A stretch of 64,000 nt of DNA, from positions 682,001 through 746,000 of the forward strand of contig CAWJPA010000004.1 of NCBI GenBank assembly GCA_963844655.1, written 5' to 3'. A model generated the notes under the pieces. The model made no database searches, was not told the DNA's origin, and was given only the letters and a program-made list of their open reading frames with translations. Each line of letters begins with the position of its first letter. Positions within the stretch are counted from its first letter, which is position 1. Below are positions 26,975 to 35,945 of the stretch, piece after piece. This DNA comes from JASHPR01 sp963844655 (lineage in GTDB: Bacteria > Actinomycetota > Actinomycetes > Streptosporangiales > Streptosporangiaceae). The translations under genes and the position numbers were made by a program.

Positions 26975-28197
26975 ACGGCCCCGTCCTTCATGACGAAGCC
27001 GACGTCCTCCAGCAGGCGCACGTCCTGCAGCGGGTCGCCGTCCACCGCGATGACGTCGGCGAGGTAGCCGGGCTCGATCCGGCCGACCCGGTCGTCCCAG
27101 CGCATCAGCTCGGCCGCATGCAGGGTGGCCGAGCGGATCGCGTCCAGCGGGCTCTGGCCGCAGCGGACCTGGTAGGCGAACTGGCGGGCGTTGAGCCCGT
27201 GCGGGTAGATGCCGCTGTCAGTGCCGTAGGCGATGCGCACGCCGGCCGCCAGGCACTTGGCAAAGCCATCCCGCTGGGCCTGCGTGGTCTCGTCGTTCTT
27301 GCGCAGCACGTCGGTCCGCCAGCCCTGCTGACGGCCGGTCTCGGCGATCCAGTCGCCGTTGTAGACGTCAGCAACCAGGAACGTCCCGGCGTCGGCCATC
27401 ATTTGGATGGCCTCGTCGTCCATGAGCGAGCCGTGCTCGATCGAGCGCACGCCCCCGCGGACCGCGCGCTTGATGCCCTCGGCGCCGTGGGCGTGGGCGG
27501 CGACGTCCGCCCCGGAGAGCGACGCCTCCCCGACCGCGGCGCGGATCTGCTCCTCGGTCAGCTCGGGGGCCCCTGGCACGCCGCCCGGGGTCATGACCGC
27601 GCCGGTGGCAATCAGCTTCACCAGGTCCGCGCCGCCGTGCAGGATGCGGCGCACGGCCCGGCGCACGTCATCCACGGAGTCCACCACCCCGAGACGCAGC
27701 TCGTAAGGGACGACCGCGTCGACGTCGGGCGCCAGGCCGGTGATGTCGCCGCCCCCGCCGGAACAGGTCACGTACGCGCCGGCCACGCGCATGCGCGGAC
27801 CGGGCACCCAGCCCGCGTCGATCGCGTCGCGCAGCGCGACGTCCACGAACGCGCGGAACGTGCCCACGTCCCGCACGGTGGTGAAGCCAGCCAGCAGCGT
27901 GTCCCGCGCGTTCCGCGCCCCCGACATCGCCTCCTGGGCGCCGGTCCTGGCCAGCAGGTCGAGGTACCCGTTGCCGCTGTCCGGCTCGCCAACCAGGTGG
28001 GCATGGCAGTCGATGAGGCCGGGCAGCAGCGTCCCGCCCGGCAGGTCGACGAACGCGGGACCCTCGGCCGGGGCGTCGCCGGCGGCGACCACGTCCGCGA
28101 TGCGGTGGTCATCGACGATCACCGCACGGCCGGGCCGCAGGTCTCCGGTCACCACGTCGAGCAGCAGGCCGGGACGGATCACGGTGCGGGCAGGCAT
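26941..28197 (-). CDS. Amidohydrolase (imidazolonepropionase/Xaa-Pro dipeptidase-like group)
   Basis: This 418-aa metal-dependent hydrolase has HxH in LIDCHAHLVGE and a likely carboxylated lysine in DLVKLIATGAV. His ligands are in VAAHAHGAEG and SIEHGS, and Asp in AYGTDSGIYPHG. This subgroup (PepQ-like amidohydrolases) cleaves N-acyl or dipeptide amide bonds, or imidazolones. The ATG at 28197 follows AGGAGG. It is 18 bases downstream of the IclR gene in one transcript and overlaps the flavin oxidase 3' end. Confidence 0.85.
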   Translation of the reverse strand: MPARTVIRPGLLLDVVTGDLRPGRAVIVDDHRIADVVAAGDAPAEGPAFVDLPGGTLLPGLIDCHAHLVGEPDSGNGYLDLLARTGAQEAMSGARNARDTLLAGFTTVRDVGTFRAFVDVALRDAIDAGWVPGPRMRVAGAYVTCSGGGGDITGLAPDVDAVVPYELRLGVVDSVDDVRRAVRRILHGGADLVKLIATGAVMTPGGVPGAPELTEEQIRAAVGEASLSGADVAAHAHGAEGIKRAVRGGVRSIEHGSLMDDEAIQMMADAGTFLVADVYNGDWIAETGRQQGWRTDVLRKNDETTQAQRDGFAKCLAAGVRIAYGTDSGIYPHGLNARQFAYQVRCGQSPLDAIRSATLHAAELMRWDDRVGRIEPGYLADVIAVDGDPLQDVRLLEDVGFVMKDGAVQRVTISAAQR

Positions 28198-28215
28198 CTC
28201 AGGTCCTCCTGGGTT

Positions 28216-29001
28216 CTACGATCCGATGAGCCGCATGGCCGCGGTGATGGCCTCGGCGGCCTGCAGGAGCTCGGCGGTCAGCAGCCCCCGGTCGCTCCTG
28301 GTGGCCCGGGACGTGGGCGGGGACACGCTGATCGCGCTCGGCTGCCCGCCGTCCACCGACGGCACCCGCGTGGCGAACGAGTTGAGCCCGAGCTCGTACT
28401 CCTGGTTGGACTCGGCGATGCCGTCGATCCTGACCTGGTCGAGGGCAGCCGACAGCGTCCGCCAGCTGGTGGGCGTGTACCCGGTCCGGCCCGGGTACGG
28501 CTCCGGGCCGAGTGCCTGACGGGCGTCGGCCGGGTCGAGCTGGGCGAGCAGGCACTTGCCGATCGCGGTGCAGTAGGCGGGCGCCCGGGAGCCCACCGCG
28601 ACCTGCGGGCGGAGCAGCCGCTCCCCGGCGACGCTGCGCAGGTAGACCACCTCGCCGCCGACCAGGATGCCCAGGTTGGCCGTCTCACCGGTCGCGTCCG
28701 CCAGCACCTGCAGGTGCTCGGCCACCACGTCAAGCGGCGTGAGCGCCGACACCGCCCCGCTGGCGAGCTCGACGAGCTTCATCCCGAAGCGCAGCCGGCT
28801 GCCGTCCCGCTTCAGGAACCCCGCCTCCACCAGCGTCAGGCACAGCCGGTACACGGTCGGCATCGGGAGCCCGGTGGCCTGGGAGATGCCGGACTGGGTC
28901 CACTCCGGTGACCGGCTGAAAAGGGAGAGGACATCGAGCCCGCGCCGCAGCGTCTTGAGCGAGCCCGGGGACCGGTCGTTTTCGTTGACCTCTCCTACCA
29001 C
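28216..29001 (-). CDS. IclR family transcriptional regulator
   Basis: This 261-aa protein has an N-terminal winged HTH (SLKTLRRGLDVLSLF, LPMPTVYRLCLTLVEAGFL) and an IclR effector domain (GSRAPAYCTAIGKCLLAQL). I placed the start at the GTG at 29001 for lack of a better in-frame choice; the true start may be a few codons away. It is divergent from the acyl-CoA dehydrogenase operon and 18 bases upstream of the amidohydrolase. The repeated TTTCATWA element in the divergent region is a candidate binding site. Confidence 0.83.
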   Translation of the reverse strand: MVGEVNENDRSPGSLKTLRRGLDVLSLFSRSPEWTQSGISQATGLPMPTVYRLCLTLVEAGFLKRDGSRLRFGMKLVELASGAVSALTPLDVVAEHLQVLADATGETANLGILVGGEVVYLRSVAGERLLRPQVAVGSRAPAYCTAIGKCLLAQLDPADARQALGPEPYPGRTGYTPTSWRTLSAALDQVRIDGIAESNQEYELGLNSFATRVPSVDGGQPSAISVSPPTSRATRSDRGLLTAELLQAAEAITAAMRLIGS

Positions 29002-29017
29002 CAGGCGTAGCCTTTCC

Positions 29018-29052
29018 TTTCATAAATCGGGCGTTACTTTCATTATACGAAA
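29018..29052. promoter_or_regulatory. Direct repeat and inverted repeat before acyl-CoA dehydrogenase operon
   Basis: TTTCATAA (29018-29025) and TTTCATTA (29038-29045) are spaced exactly 20 bases (two helix turns). The second begins a 15-bp imperfect palindrome, TTTC-N7-GAAA (29038-29052), ending four bases before the ATG of the acyl-CoA dehydrogenase. Position, size and symmetry fit an IclR-family operator for the divergent regulator. This is inferred. Confidence 0.45.
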
Positions 29053-29056
29053 ACTG

Positions 29057-30193
29057 ATGAAGAATCGTCATGATCCAGTGACATCGAGTGCCTCGACCGC
29101 AGGCGCCGCCGCCGAAGCCGACGCGGCGGCCCGTGCCCTCAGTGAGGTCGCCTCCCCCGCCCTGCGCGGCCAGGGCATGCCGTCCGACGCGGACTGCCGG
29201 GCCGTCTACGAGGGGCTCGGCCGGCGCGGCCTGATCGGGCTGCACTGGCCCGAGGCACTCGGCGGCCGCGGCCTGAGCGCGCTGGACACGGTCGCGGCCG
29301 AGGAGCGGTTCGGTTACCACTGGCTGCCGATGTCGAGCTACCTGCTGTCGGTGAAGACCATCGGCAACGCGCTGATGCAGTTCTCCCGCCCACTCGCCGC
29401 GCGCTTCCTGCCCCCGATCGCCGCGGGCCAGATCGTGTTCTGCCAGGGTTTCTCGGAACCCGACGCCGGATCGGACCTGGCCGCCCTGCGCACCACGGGA
29501 ACGGTGCACGGCGACCGCCTGGTGATCAGCGGGCGCAAGATCTGGACCTCCAGCGTCGACCAGGCCGACTGGATCTACCTGGCCGTCCGGACCGGCCCGG
29601 ACCGGCACCGGGGCCTGTCGGTGGTGCTGGCCGAGATGTCCGCGCCCGGCCTGGCCTGGTCCGTGCACCGCACGGTCGGCGGCGGCACCCTGGGCGAGGT
29701 CGTGCTCGACCAGGTCGAGGTGCCGCTGACGCAGGTGGTCGGGGAGATCGACGCGGGCTGGAAGGTCATCATGGGCACCCTCGACTACGAGCGGGTCACC
29801 AGCGAGAAGGTGGGCACCGCGCTCTGGCTCCTTGACCGCCTCGGCGAGCTCAGCCCGGCAGGCTGGGCCCGGCGGCTACGGACCCTGCGCGGCGCGGCGC
29901 TCGCGGCCCGGCTGCACGGCCGGCGGGCGACCGAACTGCTGGCCGGCCGGCAGCCTGCGGCCACCGCCGCGTCCATGGCCAAGCTGTCGATCGCGCTGCT
30001 GCTGCAGCAGATCGCCGAGGCCGCGGTCGAGATGCTGGGGCCGCGGGCGCTGATCGAGGACGGAGCGGACGCGGTGCTCGGGGGCCGGGTGGCGGCCTTC
30101 GCCCGGGCGGTGTCCGGCGCGACGATCGCGGGCGGAGCCGCGGAGATCCAGCGCCGGGTGATCGCCCGGCAGGGGCTGGGGTGCCCGCGATGA
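29057..30193 (+). CDS. Acyl-CoA dehydrogenase (larger subunit of a pair)
   Basis: This 378-aa FAD protein has SEPDAGSDLAALRT and ISGRKIWTSSVDQADWIYLAVRT, the central beta-domain signatures of acyl-CoA dehydrogenases. The C-terminal helical domain contains AGGAAEIQRRVIARQGLG. Together with the 284-aa homologue two genes on, it resembles the alpha2-beta2 heterotetrameric acyl-CoA dehydrogenases of actinobacterial steroid catabolism. The ATG at 29057 lies within the AT-rich operator region. The stop overlaps the CoA-transferase start (ATGA). Confidence 0.88.
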   Translation: MKNRHDPVTSSASTAGAAAEADAAARALSEVASPALRGQGMPSDADCRAVYEGLGRRGLIGLHWPEALGGRGLSALDTVAAEERFGYHWLPMSSYLLSVKTIGNALMQFSRPLAARFLPPIAAGQIVFCQGFSEPDAGSDLAALRTTGTVHGDRLVISGRKIWTSSVDQADWIYLAVRTGPDRHRGLSVVLAEMSAPGLAWSVHRTVGGGTLGEVVLDQVEVPLTQVVGEIDAGWKVIMGTLDYERVTSEKVGTALWLLDRLGELSPAGWARRLRTLRGAALAARLHGRRATELLAGRQPAATAASMAKLSIALLLQQIAEAAVEMLGPRALIEDGADAVLGGRVAAFARAVSGATIAGGAAEIQRRVIARQGLGCPR

Positions 30194-31467
30194 CCAGGAT
30201 CCGGCCGCTCGACGGCCTGCTGGTGCTCGACTTCTCGCAGTACGTAGCGGGGCCGCTGGCCTCGATGCTGCTCTCGGACCTCGGCGCGGACGTGGTCAAG
30301 ATCGAGCGGCCGGGCGGCGACGCCTACCGCCACTACGACCCCGTCGTCCCCGGGCAGAGCCGGTACTTCTGCAGCCTGAACCGCGGCAAGCGCTCGGTCA
30401 TCTGTGACCTGGCCCGCCCGGAGGGACGGGAGGTCGCGGCCGGCCTGATCGCGCACGCGGACGCCGTCGTGCACAACTTCCTGCCGTCCCGGGCGGCGGC
30501 CTTCGGGCTCGACGCCGCCGCGGTCAAGCGCATCAACGACCGGGCCGTGGTCTGCGCGATCTCGGCGTTCGGCAGCGTCGGGCCGGAGGCGGGCACGCCC
30601 GGCTACGACCTGATCGCCCAGGCCGTGGCCGGGCTCCTGGCGTCGGCGGCCTACCCCGGCCAGGAGGTCCCCGAGCGCCTCGGCCGCATGCCGCTGGCCG
30701 ATTTCACCACCGGGCTGCTGGCCGCCGTGGCCGTGCTGACCGGCCTGCTGGACCGGGAGCGTCACCCGGTCAGGGACGGGCGGGGCGCAGCGGACTTCGA
30801 GGTATCGCTGCTCGGCGCCTCGCTGACGCTGCAGGCCCAGCAGCTTTCGACCGAGGAGGGCCCGGCGCCCCCCGGGCGGTTCGACGCGGGGGCCATGCGC
30901 GAGCAGACCGCGGCCCGCGCCGCCGCGGCCGAGCTCGAGCCGTTCTACCGCTGCTACCAGACGGCCGACGCGTTCATCGCGGTCGGGTGCCTGGACGTGG
31001 CCCAGCGCCGGCGGCTGCTGGCCGCGCTCGGCCTGGCCGACCCGTTCGTGGAGAACCCGCAGCGCCCGGCCGCGGACGAGCAGGAACGGATCACCCGGAC
31101 GGCCCTGGTGCGGGAGGTGGAGCGCCGCCTGCTTGGCGGCACGGCCGCCGAGTGGATCGAGCGGTTCACCGCGGCCGGGGTGCCCGTGGCCGAGGTCCGC
31201 ACCCTGGACGCGGCGGCCGCCTCGGCCCAGGCGCTGGCCAACGGGCTGGTCATCAGCCTCGACCAGCCCGGGCTCGGGCTGACGAGGCTGCTCGGCGGCG
31301 TGGTCAAGCAAGGCGGCGAGCCGCTGGTCAGGCCGCTGCGCGCCCCGGGCGCTGGCGAGCATCAGCACGAGCTCGAGCGGCTGGCCGCCGCAGCGCGCGG
31401 CGCCGATGAGCGGGCCGGAAGTGCCGCGGAGGCCGGCACGGCCGGCGCAGCGGAGGCAGCGCGATGA
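30190..31467 (+). CDS. CaiB/BaiF family (family III) CoA-transferase
   Basis: This 425-aa protein has LLVLDFSQYVAGPLASMLL, DVVKIERPGGDAYR and the likely catalytic Asp in MPLADFTTG. I chose ATG 30190, overlapping the upstream stop as ATGA; GTG 30181 is an in-frame alternative three codons earlier. Sandwiched between two acyl-CoA dehydrogenase genes, it probably supplies the CoA ester that they dehydrogenate. The last 35 residues are a low-complexity Ala/Glu tail. Confidence 0.87.
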   Translation: MTRIRPLDGLLVLDFSQYVAGPLASMLLSDLGADVVKIERPGGDAYRHYDPVVPGQSRYFCSLNRGKRSVICDLARPEGREVAAGLIAHADAVVHNFLPSRAAAFGLDAAAVKRINDRAVVCAISAFGSVGPEAGTPGYDLIAQAVAGLLASAAYPGQEVPERLGRMPLADFTTGLLAAVAVLTGLLDRERHPVRDGRGAADFEVSLLGASLTLQAQQLSTEEGPAPPGRFDAGAMREQTAARAAAAELEPFYRCYQTADAFIAVGCLDVAQRRRLLAALGLADPFVENPQRPAADEQERITRTALVREVERRLLGGTAAEWIERFTAAGVPVAEVRTLDAAAASAQALANGLVISLDQPGLGLTRLLGGVVKQGGEPLVRPLRAPGAGEHQHELERLAAAARGADERAGSAAEAGTAGAAEAAR

Positions 31468-32318
31468 CCGACGTGGCCGCCACCATCATGGCCCAGACCA
31501 TGGCGCGGATCGTGCGCGATCATCAGCCGCCGGATCCCTGGCTGCCGGGTGCACACGCCGACGACACCGGGACACCGGCCGCCGCGGCGGTCGGGCAGGC
31601 GCTGGCCGCCGCCGGGTGGCCAGACCTCGCCGGCGAGGACATCGACGCCTCGGTCGTGGCCCTGGCCGCGGTGGAGCTGGGCCGGGGCCTGGTCAGCCTG
31701 GATCACGTCGACGCGCTGCTCGGCGGGAGCCCGGTCGTGGACGGTCTCGTCCGGCACGGCCGGGTGCACGGGCGCGCGGTGGAGTTCCGGCCCGGGGACG
31801 GCCTGCGCGAGGTGGAGATCCTGGCGCTCGCCCCGGCCGCCTACGGCGACGCATCCGCCGTGTCCGTCCTGACCGGCCAGCGCCCGGGAGACGACGTGCC
31901 CGCCGCGGCCGCCGCCCGCCGGCTGACGGCGTGGCGGGCTGCCTCGATCGGCTACCTGGCCGGCCTGGCCAGCGCGGCCTTCGATGACTGCCTCGCGCAC
32001 GTGCGGTCCCGGCAGGCGTTCGGGACGACGCTCGACGCGCAGCCGACCGTCCAGTCCCGCCTCGCGGACGCGGCCACGGCGCTCGACGGGGTCAGCCTGC
32101 TGGCCGAGCGCGAGCACTCGTGGGCGGCGCTGAGCTACGCCGCCGCGGCCGGCACCGAAGTCACGGCGGCCTGCCATCAGCTGACCGGGGCGCTGGGCTA
32201 CACGCTCGACTACCCGCTGCAGCGCCGGTCCCGGCGGACGCGGGCCATGCGGTCGTGGGCCGAGTGGGCCGCCGACGCGTGCACCACCGGGGAGAGCCAC
32301 CAGCCAGCCGATCAGTAA
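31464..32318 (+). CDS. Acyl-CoA dehydrogenase-like small subunit
   Basis: This 284-aa protein is shorter than classical acyl-CoA dehydrogenases and has a weak N-terminal half. The C-terminal helical domain is clear: FDDCLAHVRSRQAFGTTLDAQPTVQSRLAD and LTGALGYTLDYPLQRRSRR. It lacks an obvious FAD-contact beta-domain motif, as is known for one partner of heterotetrameric actinobacterial enzymes. The ATG overlaps the CoA-transferase stop (ATGA). It should pair with the 378-aa protein. Confidence 0.8.
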   Translation: MTDVAATIMAQTMARIVRDHQPPDPWLPGAHADDTGTPAAAAVGQALAAAGWPDLAGEDIDASVVALAAVELGRGLVSLDHVDALLGGSPVVDGLVRHGRVHGRAVEFRPGDGLREVEILALAPAAYGDASAVSVLTGQRPGDDVPAAAAARRLTAWRAASIGYLAGLASAAFDDCLAHVRSRQAFGTTLDAQPTVQSRLADAATALDGVSLLAEREHSWAALSYAAAAGTEVTAACHQLTGALGYTLDYPLQRRSRRTRAMRSWAEWAADACTTGESHQPADQ

Positions 32319-32349
32319 CCGCAAACCACCCACAGCACCGGAGGTCACC

Positions 32350-34056
32350 ATGCGAACCAGGGGGCTGCGATACGAGAACAATGGTCCCGTGGCGGCGCCG
32401 CTGAGCCGACGCCAGTTCCTCGGGGCGGCAGGCGCGGGCCTGGCCGCGGCGGGCGTCGCCGCCTGCAGCACGAAGGCTTACAACGCCGGCGGCAGCGGAT
32501 CGGCAGGCGCCCACGTCGCGTCCGGTCCCCCGGGTCCCGGCCCGGTCTCCGGCGGGGCGTACGGCAGCACCATCAGCGTCAACTGGCAGTCGGAGGCCAA
32601 CTCACTCGACCCGATCATCGGGTACAACAGTTGCGCCTGGGACGCACTGACGTCCCTGCTCAACACCCCGCTCTACCAGTTCGCCGGGCAGTTCGGAGCC
32701 GCGGCTCCCGCCCTCGCGGCGGCCATGCCCGAGGTGACCGACGGCGGCCTGCGGTACGTCATCAAGCTCCGGCCTGGCGCCAAATTCTCCACCGGCCGGG
32801 CGATCGTCGCGGATGACTACGTCTACAGCTGGACCCGGGTGCTCGACCCGAAGCTGGCCTCGTGGGCGTCGTCCTACCTGACCCCGATCGTGGGGTCCGG
32901 GCCGGTGATCAACGGGAAGTCCACGACGCTCACCGGGGTGACCGCGCTCGACGACCACACGGTGGAGGTCAAGCTGGAGCAGCCGACGTTCACGTTCCTG
33001 AACACCCTGGCCCAGCCCTACATGGCCGCGGTGCCGCGCGAGGCCGTGGAGAAGGAAGGAGCGAACTTCGGGACGCAGCCGACCAGCACCGGCCCGTTCC
33101 TCGTCCAGAACTACTCCAGGTCCGGGCAGTCGGCCACGTTCGTCAGGAACCCGCACTACGCCTGGAAGGGCCTGCCCTACCTGGCCGGGGTGAACTACCA
33201 CTGGGGTGTCAACGAGCAGCTCGAGTTGCTGCAGCTCGAGCAGGGATCCGTGGAGATCATCGGCGACGGCATCGGGGCGACGCTCGCGGCCCAGGTCGAG
33301 GCCGAGTCGAATCTGGCCAAGTACGTCGACCGCTTCCCGGTGAACGCTACCGCCTGGATCCAGCTCAACTGCGCCAAGGGCCCGCTCGCCGACACCCGGG
33401 TGCGCCAGGCCCTGAACTGGGCGACCGACCGGGACGCCGTGACCAAGGTGGCGCACGGGGTGTACCGGGCCTCGGGCTACCCGCTGCCGGCCAATCTCGC
33501 GGACTACACGCGGACCGCCAAGCCGTTCAGCTACGACCCGGCCCGGGCGCGCTCGCTGCTGTCCCAGGCCGGGGTGACCAAGCTGGAGATGGGCTTCGTG
33601 ACCGACGGGAGCGACCCGTGGCTCGCGATCGTGCAGGTGCTGCAGCAGCAGTGGGCCGCGTTCGGGGTGCACATCACGATCAACACCATGAGCAACTCGG
33701 CCTACAACACGCTGACCACCACTCTCCCGCTGCGGACCCAGTCCTACCAGGACGACTACTACATGGTGCAGCCGAGCGCGCTGGACCTGATCATCCCGAA
33801 CTTCACCTCGGACGGCTCCTACAACTACTCGGGCTACAAGAACGCGACCGTCGACTCGCTCACCGCGCAGGCCGAGCAGCAGACGACGCTGGCCAAGAGC
33901 AACACCTACGTCGCGAAGATCGAGGAAGCGCTGGTGGCCGACCCGCCCGCGGTGTTCCTGGCCGACATCGGGTTCCTGGCCGGCCGGAGCCCGAAGCTGC
34001 ACAACTTCCACTACCGCGGCGAGACCGGGACCTACTACGGGCGGATGTGGATGTAA
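32350..34056 (+). CDS. ABC importer substrate-binding lipoprotein, Opp/Dpp family 5
   Basis: This 568-aa extracytoplasmic solute-binding protein starts with a Tat-like signal (SRRQFLGAAGAGLAAAG, Arg20-Arg21). It ends in a lipobox AAC with Cys39 as the lipid anchor. The mature part shows SLDPIIGYNSCAWD and PRAEPFSYDPARARSLL-like segments typical of family 5 proteins that bind peptides, nickel, opines or glycosides. GGAGG precedes the ATG. It is followed by two permeases and two ATPases, so the importer is complete. Ligand unknown. Confidence 0.9.
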   Translation: MRTRGLRYENNGPVAAPLSRRQFLGAAGAGLAAAGVAACSTKAYNAGGSGSAGAHVASGPPGPGPVSGGAYGSTISVNWQSEANSLDPIIGYNSCAWDALTSLLNTPLYQFAGQFGAAAPALAAAMPEVTDGGLRYVIKLRPGAKFSTGRAIVADDYVYSWTRVLDPKLASWASSYLTPIVGSGPVINGKSTTLTGVTALDDHTVEVKLEQPTFTFLNTLAQPYMAAVPREAVEKEGANFGTQPTSTGPFLVQNYSRSGQSATFVRNPHYAWKGLPYLAGVNYHWGVNEQLELLQLEQGSVEIIGDGIGATLAAQVEAESNLAKYVDRFPVNATAWIQLNCAKGPLADTRVRQALNWATDRDAVTKVAHGVYRASGYPLPANLADYTRTAKPFSYDPARARSLLSQAGVTKLEMGFVTDGSDPWLAIVQVLQQQWAAFGVHITINTMSNSAYNTLTTTLPLRTQSYQDDYYMVQPSALDLIIPNFTSDGSYNYSGYKNATVDSLTAQAEQQTTLAKSNTYVAKIEEALVADPPAVFLADIGFLAGRSPKLHNFHYRGETGTYYGRMWM

Positions 34057-34059
34057 CCG

Positions 34060-34956
34060 ATGACCACGGTCGCCCTGCAGGCTGAGCCGGCCGCCGCCGA
34101 GCGCAGCACGACGCGCCCACGGCGGCCGCGCGGCGCGCTGGTGGCCGGGATCATCCTGCTCGTGGCGCTGATCGTGTTCGCGGCCATCGCCCCGGTGTTC
34201 GGGTCGCCGTACCACATCTACCCGGACGGGCTGAACGCCAAGGGGCTGCCGCTCGGGGTCGGCACCCCCGGGCACATCCTGGGCACCGACGAGATCGGCC
34301 GGGACATGCTCGCGCGGCTCGCCGCCGGCGCCAGGTCCACGCTCGAGATGACGTTCATCGCCAGCTTCACCTCGCTGGCGCTCGGCGTGCTCGTCGGCCT
34401 GGTGGCGGGCTTCTACCGGGGCCCGGCCGAGCAGGTGCTGATGCGGATCACCGACGTGTTCCTGTCGGTGCCGACCGTGGTCTCTGGCCTGGCCCTGGCC
34501 AGCGTGGTCGGCGTGGGCATCACCGGGATCGTCATCGTGGTCACGGCGCTGTTCTGGGCCTGGACGGCCCGGGTGATCTACGGCGAAGTGCTGCGGCTGC
34601 GCACCAGGGTGTTCGTCGACGCCGCGGTGGCGGCCGGGCTGCGCCGCTCGGCCGTGCTGCGGCGGCACATCCTTCCGCACCTGTACTCGCTCATCCTGGT
34701 CATCGCCGCGCTGAACGCCGGCAGCGTGGTCTCGATCGGGGCCGGACTGTCCTTCCTGGGGGCCGGCATCCAGCCGCCCCGGCCGGACTGGGGGAACATG
34801 CTGCAGTCCGGCGAGAACAGCCTCCAGTTCGCCCCGCACCTGGTCATCGAGCCGCTGCTGTGCATCGTGCTCACGGTTCTTGCGTTCGTCCTGATCGGCG
34901 AGGGACTCACCAGCCGCGAGCCCACCCGAGGCCGGAAGTCATGGCTGGACAAGTAG
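34060..34956 (+). CDS. ABC permease, DppC/OppC type
   Basis: This 298-aa membrane protein has an N-terminal helix (VAGIILLVALIVFAAIAPVF) and five further helices. HILGTDEIGRDMLARLAAGARSTL is the DppC N-terminal signature, and the EAA loop region AAGLRRSAVLRRHILPHL contacts the ATPase. It starts three bases after the binding-protein stop. In this operon the C-type permease precedes the B-type, the reverse of the common dpp order. Confidence 0.92.
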   Translation: MTTVALQAEPAAAERSTTRPRRPRGALVAGIILLVALIVFAAIAPVFGSPYHIYPDGLNAKGLPLGVGTPGHILGTDEIGRDMLARLAAGARSTLEMTFIASFTSLALGVLVGLVAGFYRGPAEQVLMRITDVFLSVPTVVSGLALASVVGVGITGIVIVVTALFWAWTARVIYGEVLRLRTRVFVDAAVAAGLRRSAVLRRHILPHLYSLILVIAALNAGSVVSIGAGLSFLGAGIQPPRPDWGNMLQSGENSLQFAPHLVIEPLLCIVLTVLAFVLIGEGLTSREPTRGRKSWLDK

Positions 34957-35945
34957 GCGCGCAGCCGGATCTCGCCCGGCGGACCCGGGAGCCGGACGAG
35001 AGCGCCGCAGCCGAGCGGAGGGCGCTGGCACGCAAGATCGCGCTGCGGGTGGGGCTCGCCGCCCTCACCGTGCTCGCGGTGATCGTGCTCACCTTTGTGC
35101 TCGAGTTCGTGATCCCGGCCAATCCGGCCCGGGTGGTGGCCGGGCCGAAGGCCAGCAGCCAGGTGGTGGCCGAGGTCGCGCGCAACCTGCATCTCAACCG
35201 GCCGGAATGGCAGCAGCTGGTCAGCTACGTCGGCGGCGTGCTGCACGGCGACCTCGGCTACTCCTACGTGTCGCAGACACCGGTCACCGGCCTGCTGGCC
35301 GGGCGGCTGCCCGCGACGGTGCTGCTGATGGTGGCCGGGCTCGTGGTCGAGCTGGCCATCGGCGCGGCGCTCGGCGTGTGGGACGGCCTGCGCCCGACGC
35401 GCAGCTGGGTGCTGGCCAGCGTCAACATCGGGCTGCTGTCGGTGCCCACGTTCACGTTCGGGTTCCTGCTGCTGCTGCTGTTCGGGTACGTCTGGCCGGT
35501 GCTCCCGGTCTCCGGCGGCCTCGGCGCCGCGCAGCTGGTGCTGCCCGCGCTCACCCTGGGCCTGCTCGGGGTGCCCTATTACGCCATCGTGGTGCGCGAT
35601 CAGCTGCGCGAGGTGCTCCCCGCCCCGTTCGTGCGGACCGCGCTGGCCAAGGGCCTGACCCGGCGGCAGATCCTGCGCGGGCACGTCATGCGCGTGATCG
35701 TGCCGCCGGTGCTCACGATGGCGGGCATGGACGTGGCCCTGTTCCTGTCCGGCGTGGTGTTCGTGGAGAACATCTTCGCCTGGCCGGGCATCGGCCAGCT
35801 GCAGGTGCAGGCGTTCGACAACGTGGACCGCCCGGTGCTCATGGGCACCGTGATCATCGCCGCCACGGCCGTCGTGGTCATGAACCTGGTCGTCGACCTG
35901 CTCCGGCTGGTGGTGGATCCCCGGGTGCGGGCGGAGTCGCTGTGA
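34941..35945 (+). CDS. ABC permease, DppB/OppB type
   Basis: This 334-aa permease has a cytoplasmic N-tail of about 30 residues and six helices. GVLHGDLGYSYVSQTPV matches the DppB GDLGxS signature. The EAA loop is in ALAKGLTRRQILRGHVMR, and ENIFAWPGIGQL is also typical. The ATG at 34941 lies in the end of the DppC-like gene (16-base overlap). The GTG at 35942 of the next gene overlaps its stop. Confidence 0.92.
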   Translation: MAGQVGAQPDLARRTREPDESAAAERRALARKIALRVGLAALTVLAVIVLTFVLEFVIPANPARVVAGPKASSQVVAEVARNLHLNRPEWQQLVSYVGGVLHGDLGYSYVSQTPVTGLLAGRLPATVLLMVAGLVVELAIGAALGVWDGLRPTRSWVLASVNIGLLSVPTFTFGFLLLLLFGYVWPVLPVSGGLGAAQLVLPALTLGLLGVPYYAIVVRDQLREVLPAPFVRTALAKGLTRRQILRGHVMRVIVPPVLTMAGMDVALFLSGVVFVENIFAWPGIGQLQVQAFDNVDRPVLMGTVIIAATAVVVMNLVVDLLRLVVDPRVRAESL

